The position numbers and the translations under genes were made by a program. A stretch of DNA of 64,000 nucleotides from Laburnicola sp. R22_1 (lineage: Eukaryota; Ascomycota; Dothideomycetes; Pleosporales; Didymosphaeriaceae): positions 1,984,001-2,048,000 of the forward strand of contig JACONQ010000005.1 of the NCBI GenBank assembly GCA_014281115.1, in the 5' to 3' direction. This document shows positions 1-10,650 of the stretch, one piece after another (position 1 is the first letter of the stretch; each line of letters begins with the position of its first letter). A model generated the notes under the pieces. That model ran no database searches and had not been told where the DNA came from. It saw nothing but the letters and a program-made list of their open reading frames with translations.

Positions 1-308
1 CCGACAAGACGAAGAAGACCTACACGCCCTTCCCGCCGGCACAGGAGAAGAGCAAGATCGACTTGCAGATCGAGAGCGGAGAATACTTCCTGGGCAAGCA
101 AGCGAAAGAGCGCAAGGTCAGGGAGGAGAGGGAGACAAAGATGAAGGAGAAGATGGAAGAGAAGCAGAAAGAGCGGCTAAGCGACTACGTAGCCCCGGCT
201 GAAGATGGTGAGAAAAAGAAGAAGAAAAAGCGGAAGCGGGAAGAAGGCGAGGAGAAAGAGAAGAAGAAAAAACGGAAGGATGTGGAGGTCAACGGCGATA
301 CGGAATAA
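1..308 (+). CDS. KRR1: KRR1 small-subunit processome component, C-terminal part
   Basis: The reading frame is open from the window edge (codons start at base 3) to a TAA at 306-308. The residues YTPFPPAQ and, a little later, [11 protein letters not shown] match the conserved segment just after the KH domain of KRR1, a nucleolar protein of the 90S pre-ribosome needed for 18S rRNA maturation. The remaining tail is about 75 residues almost entirely of Lys, Glu and Arg, with several [13 protein letters not shown] runs that would act as nucleolar localisation signals; such tails are usual in this family. The N-terminal two thirds of the gene lie outside the window. The family call rests on the short conserved block plus the basic tail, so it is strong but not absolute. 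Confidence 0.85.
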   Translation, partial: DKTKKTYTPFPPAQEKSKIDLQIESGEYFLGKQAKERKVREERETKMKEKMEEKQKERLSDYVAPAEDGEKKKKKKRKREEGEEKEKKKKRKDVEVNGDTE

Positions 309-454
309 AGATGTGCAGGCGACTGAGAGACGGAGTCTAATGCATCTAGGGCGTTTACTGCATGTATACTTCAATATACCCTTTTCCTGCTTCCCCCTTC
401 TCAGTATAGTATATGTGAATACTGACTGGCCTTGGATCCGGTCGCCAGAGCATT

Positions 455-1993
455 ATGGAGGAAGGGATGATGACTAATCAGTCCAAAAACGTCTTAGCCG
501 GCTCTCATACACTTCGTGTTTCAGTTGTGCGACCCCGGCGTCAGCTCGAGATCTTCATCGACCCGCATCAAAATGCCTGTCCTCATTCATGGGAAGCCCT
601 GGCATATACCGTCGCAACCTACTCCTCTACTGTCATAATGATTTCCTACGGGCTGCTGTTTGTTTTTTTCATATCAACGCGTTCTGCCCACGCCAACATA
701 TTTGCATTACTCCAGCAGTGCTGGCACGAATACCCACTGTCGACTGTGCAACTTCAGTGTTCAGGCGATGGCATCCATGTATTTGCTGAGAAGCCTGAGC
801 TATCCGTTGGTCGACTTTCCAACAAAGCCGGCCTTCCGGCCTACGGGCTCTGGTCGTACCCGCCCGTGTGTACAAACATGCTCGAGGGCGTTGGCAGCAA
901 GTTATGTGTGTACACGAACACATCATTCAGCAACGGCCGAGGCATCTCCATATTCACAACGCCAGCTCTTGCCGATGAATTCGCTGCATTGCCGCCCTTT
1001 CAGGATCCGGGTGCACTCGCGGGTATCAACGTCGATTCAGGCAACTGGAAAACGCAGGAGATGCCCGGAAAGGGCATGGGAATGCTCGCAAAAAGACAGC
1101 TCAAGTTCAAAGATAAAGTAACTGCATACACACCTGCGCTGCTTGCCTATCTTGAGTCCGACCTGTCTACCGCGGAGAGGGAGAAGTTCTACAAAATCGC
1201 TGTGTCGCAATTACCGGACGCTACGAGGGAGATGTATCTCCAACTCGCGACTGTGTATGGTCTACCGCAGGTGAAATATCAGGATGTCGTAAAGGCGAAC
1301 ACCTTTCAGCTCGAGATCAAGGGACACAACCACCTCGCCGTATTTCCTGAGACATCACGCTTGAATCACGCGTGCTCGCCCAAGTAAGCACTTTCTTCTG
1401 GCGGTAACACATAGCTGACATCTCAAGTGCGCAATACCATCTTGATCCAGCACTGCTGACGCACTTTGTGCAAATCACCAGGCCTGTTGTACAAGGCGAA
1501 GAAATTACAATATCATGTATAAGGGACCCCCTACACTTCTGCTCATTGTGACTCACCCATCTTAGACACTTCACCACTTGATCCAACAGAAATGCGCCAA
1601 CAACACTTAACACAAGGCTTCCACTTCATCTGTACATGTCCGCGCTGCACCACGCCTGAGCGCACAGATGCGACATTACATGAGCTTCACGACATGCAGA
1701 AGTCGCTCAATGACTGGTCAGACTCTTCAGCTGGCAGTCCGAAACTAGCAGAGAAGCTACTTGAAGGTTACCGCAAAGAGGGGCTTGAAGGCTTCATGGA
1801 CGTGCCGTACGGCTTTGCGGCGCTTGCTTATAACGCTGTTGGGGATGTTGAGAATGCGAGTAAATATGCAAAGCTGGCCCAGGAACTGATTTTGATGAAA
1901 GATGGGCCGTGGGCGCCGAATTTGCAGATTTGGAAAGACTTGCTGAGGGATCCGAAAGAGCATTGGAGTTTTAAGAGGAGGCAGCGACGGTAG
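455..1993 (+). CDS. SET-domain protein (putative lysine methyltransferase), 3 exons
   Basis: The exons are 455-1383, 1428-1516 and 1566-1993, giving 481 codons plus stop. The introns (44 and 49 bp) begin GTAAGC and GTATAA and end AAG and TAG; splicing restores an unbroken SET signature. Visible are NGRGISIF (start of the SET fold), NHACSPN with NHxC at about residues 304-307, GEEITISY at about 333-340, and the post-SET cysteines C362, C364 and C367. These residues form the S-adenosylmethionine and substrate site and a zinc site in SET methyltransferases. No MYND finger is present. The first ~60 residues look unlike a folded domain. A second in-frame ATG at 638 begins a hydrophobic, signal-like stretch (MISYGLLFVFFISTRSAHA), so the real start may be there (420 aa). 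The substrate is unknown. A second SET gene follows directly downstream. Confidence 0.8.
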
Positions 1994-2424
1994 GGTTATA
2001 GGTACTAGTCGTCGCCTTGGACGAGAGTTCTGGGCCAGCTCGCGGATCGCATATTGGAACCTTAACATGTCGCTGATGATGGACAGTTGCGTCGTGTGGA
2101 TTTTATCGACGCAAGTCCGGGCCAGGGTCACTTGCAGCACTGATAATCGCATGTAAACACAATGCTATAAAGAACAATCACCCTTGTGAAACGGTGGAAA
2201 GAAGCACTCACCTCGCGGCATAGTTCTTGCCTGATGTCTTACCGTCCAGCAGCAATCCACCGCGTTTCCACACATCACACATTTAGCGTTCACCCGTTTC
2301 CCACACTGCTGCAACACGCCTGATCCGCCACGCGACACAGCGGGAAACGTATTATTATCTATTCACTACCTCCAAGCGAACCACCGCCCACGCGTTATAA
2401 ACCCCTCGTCCCCGCGCGCAAGCC
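1994..2424. other. Intergenic region between two SET genes
   Basis: There is no supportable gene. The stretch holds the 3' flank of the upstream SET gene and the promoter of the next one, including a TATA-like GTTATAAACC about 75 bp before ATG 2470 and a C-rich leader. Confidence 0.5.
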
Positions 2425-2469
2425 ATGCATTACTCGCTCTCCACCCCACCTCAACGCAGCCCCTGCCCC

Positions 2470-3463
2470 ATGGCTCCACCCACCCACCTCCTCCTCACGA
2501 TAACAGAAACCCCCGAAAAAGGCCGCGCCCTCCAAGCAACCACCCCCATCCCCGCCGGCACCCTCCTCCTCTCCGAGCGCCCCGTCCTCACCCTCACCAC
2601 CACCCTCCCCGACCTCATCACAGAGATTAAATCCCTCCCACCACCCACCAAAGACCTCCTCCTCGACCTCAGCACCCACCGCAGCCCCGCCTTCCTCGAC
2701 GTCGCGCGCAAAGAATGCAACCTCAAAGGCGACTGGTGGCACCTGAGCCGCAAACACGGCGCAGCCACGCTCCAGATGCTCCTTGCGTTCGAATGCAACG
2801 CCATCGGCGCGCATCTGGGCATCAAGACGGCGATGCTGAACCATAGCTGTGCGCCGAATGCGTATGCCTCGTTTGATGGTGCGCGCGGCGAGGTGGTGGT
2901 GTATGCGGTGAGGGATGTTGCAAAGGGGGAGGAGGTGTGTATTTCGTATTTGGAGGGGAGGCAGCTTTTTGAGGCGGGGGATGTGAGGAGGGAGATTTTG
3001 CGGGAGAGGTTGGGGTTTGTGTGTGTGTGTGAGGTGTGTGGTTTTAAGGACGATGTCGGGGAGGGAGAGAAAAAGGCGAAGGAGGTACGGGCACGGTATC
3101 GGGGGTTGTTGGATGAGTATAGGAGACGGGAAGGGAGGGTTGGGAAGGCGGTTGGGAAGGGTGCACGGCTGGATGGGTGGCGGCGGTTGCGGGGGCTTTG
3201 TTATGGGATTGTTGGTGCGGTTGAGGAGTTGTCTGTTAGGTCGCTTGAGGTGGTGGAGTGGTAAGTTGGGCTGGTGTTGTTGGGTTGGGGATAATGCTGA
3301 TGCGGTGTGTAGGTGGGAGAAGATTTTTGAGCTGAGCTTGAAGTTGGGCGAGCTCGAGGAGGCGAGGAAGGCGGGAGAGCAGGCGTTAGGTGCTGATAGG
3401 GTGTGTGTGGGTGAGGAGGCGGAGCTGTATTGGAGTCTGGAGCGGAAGTTCAAGGAGGTGTGA
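2470..3463 (+). CDS. SET-domain protein (SMYD-like, no MYND finger), 2 exons
   Basis: The exons are 2470-3260 and 3313-3463, with a 52-bp intron (GTAAGT...GTAG), giving 313 aa. An in-frame ATG at 2425 would add 15 residues (MHYSLSTPPQ...), but the protein from 2470 begins directly with the SET fold (EKGRALQATTPIPAGTLLL). Further SET hallmarks are NHSCAPN (NHSC at 124-127), GEEVCISYLEGRQ, and a post-SET FVCVCEVC cluster. A helical C-terminus ends in LELSLKLGELEEARKAG-type sequence, like the TPR-like tail of SMYD proteins. Family knowledge suggests S-adenosylmethionine-dependent protein lysine methylation. Base composition switches within the gene: the first half of the coding strand is very C-rich, the second half very G-rich. 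The substrate is unknown; the SET assignment is firm. Confidence 0.85.
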
Positions 3464-4327
3464 GGATGGGGGAGTGGAGGGGAAGTGCGAGGCTGGGTTT
3501 TGGCTACGTGTTGCATGTAAGTTGGAATATGCCTCAGAGCCTTGAAATGGCATAGGAGCATACGATGGAAGATGCTTGATTGTACGCGCAGCAGTGGTGA
3601 GACATGAGAACGGCATACCTTTTAATATTACAATCAGCACACTGTATTATCCCTAGTCTCACCACATCTAGCTTCTGTCGCAGATGCCGCCCCAGGATGT
3701 ACCCCGAAGGTAGAACCATCGAAGGCACACCTCCAACAGTATGCTAACGTTTTGCATCTTCTTGCAAACACCATTTTCATGCCTGATGCAACACAGTCCG
3801 AAAATCTCCACAAACTGATAGAACTCACATCAAGACATTACAGCCGCTACCTAGGTACATATCACGATTGGTTATGCGTCAGGAGGTCAATATGGACGCG
3901 CCTGCCCGCCTTTGCCAACGCCGCTATAACTTTCTACCCAGTAACTATGAAGCAAAAGCCTTTGGTCTCATGTCACATACGACCATAGGTTACTGAAAAT
4001 TGGGCTTCCCGTCCGCTCAGCCTTACACAAGCAGTAAACCGGCCAGAGAGTACGATGGTGGGTGACCACATCGGAACACTGGCTGTTGTATGTTTTTGAC
4101 TTTTTTTTGGGCCCACAGCTGTGGGTCACGTGATTTTACTAGCGTGTAAGCTAGCCCGCCTTGGTCGTGGTGTGGCAGTTAGTGGAACAACCACGGTACC
4201 GTTGCACCAGTCTTTTTCTTTGGACTTTGTTCACTCCCTCCAGGCTTGAGCTTTGCGGGATGCACGCCTTGGTTCAATGCGCAACACCGAGTCTAACGCT
4301 GTAATTTCCATGTTCATCTTTACAAGT
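3464..4327. other. Intergenic region between convergent genes
   Basis: This lies between the stop of the plus-strand SET gene and the stop of the minus-strand DnaJ gene. Only short chance open frames with no domain or splice support were found. It includes a short T9 run near 4104 and no recognisable RNA gene. Confidence 0.5.
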
Positions 4328-5666
4328 CTAATCCCAATCCGAAGGATAATAATCCGCTCTCGGTACTCTTGGGGTCCTTCGATTTGTCCATGCCGCACCA
4401 CGCGGTCGCCTCGGTCGTAGACCAGATTGGCATCTCGGACATGCCTTCATAGCACAGCCTGGACACTGCAGCAGATAATTCCAGACTTGGGCGCACTCCG
4501 GGCATGCTGTTCGGCCTAGGATTTTTGGCCACCAGCCGTCGTGGCTGCAGGTAGCACGCTGTTCCCTATGGCTTGCGCTTTCATACACGTCATTATGCAT
4601 GTTGTGCCATTGCTTGGTATATTCTTCCTGTTGCTTCTTGCGTTGCTTGGCCAGTTCCTCCTGCCGTTTCTGCTCTGCTGCTCGCGTCTCTGCCTGCCGT
4701 TTCATGTAGGCCTCCATTGCCTCACGCTCCCGCTTCTCTCGCTCCTCTTGCTGCTGTTTCCATATCTTGGCTTGTGTCTCTCTTGCTACTCTCTCCCTCT
4801 CTTGCCTTTCCCGCATTTCTCTGAACCGCATCCTTTCATAGATCACGTTGATCTTCCTATCATCAGCCAGGTCCGCCGCGTCCACCTCTTCCTTTATCCT
4901 TCTTAACAGTTGCTCTTCTCTGTTCAAACAATTTTGCCTCAGCGCCAGTCGCCTCTCCTTCATGTCCTTTTCCAATCTTCTCTCTTGCCTTTTGATATCC
5001 TTACGTGCCTGCTCCTCCTCACTATCTTCTTTCCGCTTGTATATCGGGGACAACAACCAAGCTCCCCAGCTATTCCTCTGTGCTTCCTCTCCAGCCTCCG
5101 CAGCTGCAATGCTAGCTAAGTTCTTGATTTCCGCCTCTAGCCGCCGAATATCCCTCTGTTGTTCGAATTTAGCCGATTCGAAGGCCTCATTCCTGGTCCT
5201 CCATCGTTCACTTCGTTCCTGTTTCGATTTCTTAAGCGCTTCCAGTTGCGCTGCGTCACGCACTGCTTCTGGTTCCGTGGCCGACGCTTTGGGCTCCTGT
5301 GGTGGATGCGGTGGATGTGGTAGATGTGTGCTTTGAGGAGAGGGACGGGTTCGGGTTATCGAAGGGTATATGAGATCGTAGGCGCGAAGCTTGGTTTCGT
5401 CCTTTAACGTCTCGTATGCTCGCGCCAACTTCAAGATACAGTATCAGCATACACAATCCCACCATCAAAGCCAGGTAGAACGGTCTTTCCCGGCCCAAGA
5501 TTCGACGTACCTTCTGGAAAGCTTCCGTAGCATCAGCTTTCGAATTCCTATCCGGGTGGAGCTTCAGCGCTAATCGCTTATACGATCTGGTGATAGCATC
5601 GGGCTTGGCTGTTTGCAGCACTTCGAGGATCTGGTAATAGTCCTCTGTGATCGGTGGAGCTACCAT
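4328..5666 (-). CDS. J-domain protein with coiled coil and C-terminal Cys cluster, 2 exons
   Basis: Read on the minus strand, the exons are 5666-5511 and 5428-4328, with an 82-bp intron (GTACGT...GAAG), giving 418 aa. The N-terminus is a J domain: EDYYQILEV, the HPD motif at 38-40 that triggers Hsp70 ATPase, and FQK joined by splicing to LARAYETL. The start at 5666 (MVAPPITEDYY) is preferred to an ATG 45 bp upstream because J domains normally start close to the EDYY motif. Residues ~105-335 are very rich in Glu, Arg, Lys and Gln and should form a long coiled coil. The end carries CPEC (361-364), CPGC (374-377) and CPRC (382-385) plus C346/H348, which looks like a zinc-binding module. It is therefore an Hsp40-type co-chaperone with a specialised tail; the client is unknown. 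Confidence 0.85.
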
Positions 5667-6543
5667 GACTTGAAGCTCAATATCGCAACCAAAACTTGTG
5701 ATGGGTATCAAAGTAGCCGAAGGGCGGATTTATGGGCAAGGGTACAGAGACAGAGCTCAACCACGCCGCGATTACGCGCGGGGCTGTGTGACTAATCTTG
5801 AGTTACACGACATTGGTTGGCTTAGGATGGTTTACATGGCAAGGCTGAGAACGTGCGGCGAGGGGTGCTTGGTTCCTAGTCGGGCTCAGCCACGCTTGCA
5901 TAGCCTGAAAAAAGGTGTTGGGAGATAAGAGAAGATTACTATTGCACTTGGAGGTACTGAAACATGGGGAAATGCGTGTGTAGACTAAGAGAACCAGTAT
6001 ATTTGCATCAGTAGCTGTTAAGCTTGATGACGTACGATTTCTGTGAAAATGAGAAAAGCTGTTTAGGTCTGAATCTGCGGGTCCGCAATGCATACAGCTC
6101 TGTGAGGTTGCGTAGACCACACTGGTGCACGACCACGCCCGGCTCCGCCGACTGGATGTGTAAGCTAGCCCGTAAGCAGAATAGCGCCATATCGATGAGA
6201 AGGCACGACATGGGACGATAGCACGACAGCTCTCCCACCACACTGCGCGACGCTCATCACGAGAGGATTTTGCCCTCAAATGTTCGTTTTCCCCACGATG
6301 TCGCGATGTTGTTTCAGAACCGCGCAGGAGCCGCTTGTTTCCCCCAGGTAGGCCAAGCGCCCGGCATGAGACGTTTCGCGTACAGGGCTCGTGTTTGAGG
6401 CTAAGCGTGAGCACGTCGCTCTTCAAGACACCTTCATCGTCGCATCTTTGTTCACTATCCGTTCTTTTGCCTATCCTGGTCTTCAATCAAGTTCATCTGC
6501 ACCTGGTGTGCCCTTTTGCGTATTTTTTCTTGTTCCTATAATA
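5667..6543. other. Intergenic region between divergent DnaJ and UstYa-like genes
   Basis: This is a bidirectional promoter interval of about 880 bp. A 227-codon open frame on the minus strand (5803-6486) has no domain, is rich in Ser, Arg and Cys, and overlaps the presumed leader of the UstYa-like gene, so it is not called. No RNA gene was seen. Confidence 0.5.
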
Positions 6544-7445
6544 ATGCCGCAAGCGTATCGGCCAGTCCCCGTGGAGGAGCAGTCGCAGTCAAGTCGCGAT
6601 GATGCAAGCATAAATGAGAAGTTGGAGTGGACTTCGGAGAAGGCGACGATTTTACAGCGGCTACGGAATGCGTCGATGTCGCATTGGGCGTGGATTGCGC
6701 AGGCGGTCATGCTTTCCGCGTCGATAACTTTCTTCGCGGTTGGGCTATGTATGCGGTCGACGAAGCAGGCGGACGCGATACCCATGACTTTTTGTAAGTC
6801 GTCGAACCACTTGGAGAAGCGAGAATCTAACAACATATGCAGCACCGGTCAACGAGGCAATCGAGTATCAAATCAAGCACTTCGACCTCCCACCCGTGCC
6901 CAGTGGTCCTTTTGTGGGCAAGGGGGACGATGTTGACGCAATGTGGCAGTGGGCGACAGATGGCAGTACGGCATCCCTTCAACAATCATCTCACGCAGCA
7001 TTACTAACCAACCCCAGTCCCCGATACCATGGTAACCCGCGATGAAATGATAAAGATGAACATGGACCCCGAAGGCGCCCTCCAAGTCACCGACCCCGCC
7101 ACAGGAAAACGCGGCTACCGCGTCGCCATCGAAGTCTTCCATCAACTGCACTGCCTCAACCTCCTTCGACAAGCAAACTGGAAAGCTCACTATTCGAAGC
7201 TAGGCGGCGACACAGCTGCGCCGGAAGAGGATCTGCACGGCCATCTGGATCACTGCATCGATGCGTTGAGGCAGTTTGTTATGTGCCAGGCGGATACGAA
7301 TGTTTTCCCCTTTAGGTTTCCGTTTAATGATGGGGACCCATGGCCGGATTATAGCTCGCCGAGGATGTGTAGGAATTATGACAAGGTAAGGCAGTGGGCG
7401 GTTGATCATGGGGTTGAGCAGGGGGTGGATGAGCCGGAGCATTAG
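6544..7445 (+). CDS. UstYa-like DUF3328 protein, 3 exons
   Basis: The exons are 6544-6793, 6843-6965 and 7018-7445, giving 266 aa; the introns of 49 and 52 bp have GTAAGT and GTACGG donors. The protein has a cytosolic N-terminus, one membrane helix at about 50-70 (AWIAQAVMLSASITFFAVGL), then a lumenal domain with the two signature motifs of the UstYa/DUF3328 family: HQLHC at 166-170 and HLDHC at 200-204. Characterised members are oxidases that cyclise or modify ribosomal peptides (ustiloxin, cyclochlorotine type) and some other fungal metabolites; the paired HxxHC motifs are thought to bind metal. No peptide precursor, kexin substrate or other biosynthetic gene lies beside it, so this copy is an orphan in the window and its substrate cannot be inferred. 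Confidence 0.88.
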
Positions 7446-7687
7446 GTGGATGAAGTGGGTGCATCTGTGCATATAATTGTTGAATATATCCATATCCCTA
7501 TTGCAAACATGACTCCTGTGAAGCGTCAAGGTATTTTCTGATCCAGCACCAGTTCTTCTTGGATTATCATGAACGACTAGCCTTAGTAAGCCATCAGCAC
7601 GTGAAGGCGCGATCCGATCCATCGACGCGTCGAAGCCTCCACAAGCCCACCAGATTCACGACACATTGCGCACGCAGCCACACCACA

Positions 7688-8837
7688 ATGAGCAAAGCTA
7701 CGATCGAGCAAGCTCTAACAGGCCTCATTCCCACACTCTCAGGCCCACTTCCGCCGGAACTACTCGACCTCGCACTCTCTCTCCTCGCACGATCCCGCAG
7801 TGTCGCGCATTCGTTGAAGCCTGATGAGGAGATCGCTCGGCCATATGCATGCGCTCAGCTAGCATGCGAGAGGTACATGGAGCCTCTAAATGTCATAGCT
7901 GGCATGTACTGACCGCTGCAGGCTGAAGAAGCGCCTCAATCTCCCCGCCATAACTCCCCGTCCGCCGTGCCCTCCGCGCATCTACAAAAAGCTATACAAG
8001 TACCTCGAGAGTGCCCTCCCACCGCCCACAGCCACGCGCGACCCCCAAACACCCCGCAAAGCAGCTTCAAGCGCCCCGGCCTCCGCACGAACGACGCCCA
8101 AAACGCCAAAGACGCCGTTGAGCGCCAAGCAAACACCGAGAAGTACGCGGAGGGATGGCGGAAAGGCCCAGGAACCCCCAGATTGGGTTGTGCCGACCGT
8201 TCGCAAACTATTGAAGGTGTTTTCGTACCCCAATGCGGCGGGGCACATCTACACCGGCGTCGAGGTCATCCTGCCTCTACTTGCGCGAATGTCGGCTGCA
8301 GCGCCCGAAACGCCCAGCAAGCGATCACGTCGAACAGCTGCCACACCGCAGCAAGCCATATCCGAAGTTTCTGAAAGTCGCATAATGGGGCTCGTAGCGG
8401 TGGTGCTCTTCTACGTCCTATCGCGCATGCTGGACCGAGACATCACGCCCGAGGAATTCATCGAGTGGCGCGAGAAAACCGTTTCTACACTCCTCGAGTC
8501 ACCGGCAGGGAAAGATGTATTAGCCGCTGATCTAGAGGCGGAAATCGATCAGCTGATGCCCATGGCACATGAAGAAGGCTGGGTGCAAATGGAATGGTAT
8601 CTGAACGTCGGTCCGCCTGAAAGTGCTGAAGATATGGAAGGTGTGGAGATGACGAATGGGGCGGCTGGAGTAGTTGGTAGTGGTGGCAGTAGTTTACGGG
8701 ATGGTGGAAGCGCTTATATTGGGTTGGGGACGATGATGCAGGATGCTACGGACTATCTGGGCGCACGGCAGCGCGAGGAGTATAAGAGGTGGAAGGCGGG
8801 GATTATGGCTCGCGTTGAGGAGATTGAAACGTCGTAG
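7688..8837 (+). CDS. ORC6: Origin recognition complex subunit 6, 2 exons
   Basis: The exons are 7688-7872 and 7922-8837, with a 49-bp intron (GTACAT...GCAG), giving 366 aa. The N-terminal ~90 residues match the first cyclin-like fold of ORC6: MSKATIEQALTGLIP, LPPELLDLALSLLARSRS, YACAQLACERLKKRLNLP. A Ser/Thr/Pro-rich linker follows (about 95-150, with many TPK and TPR sites of the type phosphorylated by cyclin-dependent kinases). A second helical domain covers about 155-300 (WVVPTVRKLLKVF, RIMGLVAVVLFYVLSRML). ORC6 is part of the complex that marks replication origins and loads MCM helicase. The 5' start has no competing in-frame ATG nearby. Assignment is by motif and domain order. Confidence 0.85.
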
Positions 8838-9420
8838 TTTTTTTCAGGGACATCGCTACTTAAGAGTCTATCCACGGTTGGTGTCAGGTGTCAAGATGTA
8901 ACCAACATGACCAAGGATGCATCGATGAATCCCAGGTCCAAGAGAAATACGTTACTGATTGCTGTATCGGATACTCTGTCTTCGATATTCTCGAACGGAG
9001 TAAGCGGATCAACATGTCTGACAATCACTATCCACCCCCGTGATACTCGATTTCCGTTTGTCTTTGACCATCCGATGCTTACGGCAATCCCTTCCGCCCA
9101 CATGATACTCCACTGACAGTTTCCGTTGCCCACCTGACCCCCAGTTATTGATTAATATCGCCTGGCAATCAAGTCCACACCAAACAAGCAAAATCATAAT
9201 ATCTATATAATGCGCTTACCCTCTGTGTATCTACTCAGTCCGTCATCCATCCATCCTCACCAGCAAGCACATCTTTTTGCACACCTCCTCCAGCTCAGCT
9301 TCCTAGTCCCTATGACGAATATATAATCTCTCTCGAAATAAGGCACTCACTCCTTGGTTTCCTTCATCGACGTCGCCGTATACCACTCGCTGCGGCTACA
9401 AAGTGCGCCGCGGCGTCCTC
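8838..9420. other. Intergenic region downstream of ORC6
   Basis: No gene could be supported. A TATATAAT-like motif near 9203 and pyrimidine-rich stretches (9240-9330) fit a promoter for the small gene starting at 9421 or 9514. Confidence 0.4.
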
Positions 9421-9998
9421 ATGTCCCAACTGCCCTTCTTCAAATATAGGCCAGGTGCAACCACTTGCACCTTCGCGCAGCACCGCAGCCAAAAGTCCAA
9501 CTTCCACATCTCTATGTCAGCCTTCGAGATTCGCGGGAACCCCAGCTGGCAAGAAAAAATTCGTGAAGCACAAGCGATGGCACATCCATACGCAGTAAGA
9601 GTTGCATAACTTCGTTTATAACAGCAAGCTGATCCAGCACCGTAGCGACAATACAGGCCCGAAGGGAGCAGCGCTCGCCACTGGAAAATCGTTTCACCAC
9701 AATCCATGAGGAGGCTTAGCGGAGAAGGAAAGATGAAATGTCGATATCTGGATCTGGCTCCTTGTGCGTGAGGAAGGATCAGCGAGTTCGAACGACATTG
9801 TGAGTGTGAGAACGGCGATGTATGTATGGATTGCCACGCGGACTGGACGGCTAACATCGGAAGCAGGTCGCTCGCGTGCGTCTTCAGAATTCAACAATGC
9901 ATACGGCTATGCTTGTCCAGATGAAAGACGCGGAAGCGGATGTGGCAAAAGAGCTAGATAAAGTTGCCATGGAGGCCCTGGGAGAAGACGGGCTCTAA
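9421..9998 (+). CDS. Small protein of unknown function, 2 exons
   Basis: I assembled this from splice signals: exon 1 is 9421-9594, exon 2 is 9867-9998, and the 272-bp intron has donor GTAAGAG, branch-like GCTAACA at 9849-9855 and acceptor AAGCAG. The model is 101 aa; an internal ATG at 9514 would give 70 aa starting MSAFEIRGNPSWQEKIREAQ, the part that looks most protein-like. The C-terminal half is an amphipathic helix rich in Ala, Glu and Lys (MKDAEADVAKELDKVAMEAL). I do not recognise the family. In favour are the exact phase match and the branch site; against are the unusually long intron and the lack of any known domain. Diverged copies of the last exon seem to recur just downstream. Confidence 0.45.
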
Positions 9999-10037
9999 GT
10001 CATAGGAGGCTGGACAGATGCTGGCTGTTGGCGAGGG

Positions 10038-10314
10038 ACGCGGAGCTCAATGTTGCCGAGGAGCTGGAGATGGCGAGCATCAAAAAGATCTTTCGGACGG
10101 TGTGATGGGAGGCTGGATCAAAAACACCCTGTTGTGTATATTTGTTGGGCGCTGCCTGTCTCTTTCTTCGATCCCACCATGGCGGCGGAGAACGCGGAGC
10201 TCAAAGTAGTAGAAGAGCGAGAGAGGAAAGATCTTTCAGGCGGTGTGATAGGAGGCTTGGTCAAAAACACCCTGTTGTGTATACTTGTTGGGCGCTGTCT
10301 GTCTCTTTCTTCGA
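10038..10314. repeat. Tandem duplication of ~130 bp
   Basis: Copy 1 spans about 10038-10171 and copy 2 about 10191-10314. Shared blocks include CGCGGAGCTCAA, AAAGATCTTTC and AAAAACACCCTGTTGTGTAT. One frame is conserved in both (KDLS..GV.GG..KNTLLCI.VGRC), but no complete gene is clear. The start of each copy also resembles the last exon of the gene ending at 9998 (GACGCGGAAG...), so this may be a decayed exon duplication. Confidence 0.75.
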
Positions 10315-10470
10315 CGCTGAATACGAGGTACATGAGTTTGGTAGATGATTAATTAGAATGATATTCCACTCCGTCGATATAATGTGACAGATAACTCCAG
10401 ACATACTGTTTTCACCGCGGAATTTCAGCGCTAATGTGCCACTAGCAGCACTACTTTTGCTCCTGCTTGG

Positions 10471-10478
10471 TATATAAT
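10471..10478 (+). promoter_or_regulatory. TATA-like element
   Basis: TATATAAT lies in GC-balanced sequence about 105 bp upstream of the first possible ATG (10583) of the next gene and is followed by a CT-rich stretch. It is a position-based call only. Confidence 0.35.
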
Positions 10479-10550
10479 CGCGCCTGCTTTCGGTCTCGTG
10501 CAGTCACCACGACCCGATTAAACCTCAACTGTACTTCAACTCTAGCATTT

Positions 10551-10650
10551 CTCAGTCTTCCGCACACCTCCAACCAGGCATCATGAGCGGGTCGGGCTCC
10601 AGATTTCCTCAGTCTTCCGCACGACTCCAGCCAGGCATCATGAGCGTGTC
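10551..10650 (+). repeat. 57-bp tandem duplication spanning a start codon
   Basis: A block reading CTCAGTCTTCCGCAC...CCAGGCATCATGAGCG occurs at about 10551-10592 and again at 10608-10649, with a period of 57 bp (19 codons). Each copy contains an ATG in the same frame (10583 and 10640), with no stop between them. Confidence 0.85.

Noticed and set aside
660..1121. 153-codon alternative frame inside the first SET gene
   Set aside because: It overlaps coding sequence with recognised motifs in another frame.
2395..3561. 388-codon open frame on the minus strand across the second SET gene
   Set aside because: It is antisense to a gene with clear SET motifs. Its Pro/Leu/His-rich composition is explained by the strong C and G skew of the real gene.
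5803..6486. 227-codon open frame on the minus strand
   Set aside because: No domain and no splice support; it lies in the shared promoter region of two divergent genes.
7873..7912. Read-through end of ORC6 exon 1 (YMEPLNVIAGMY)
   Set aside because: The GT...AG boundaries restore the conserved ACERLKKRLNLP segment; the read-through peptide is intron sequence.
10050..10352. 100-codon frame over the tandem duplication
   Set aside because: The two halves of the frame correspond to different frames of the repeated unit. No homology or splice support.
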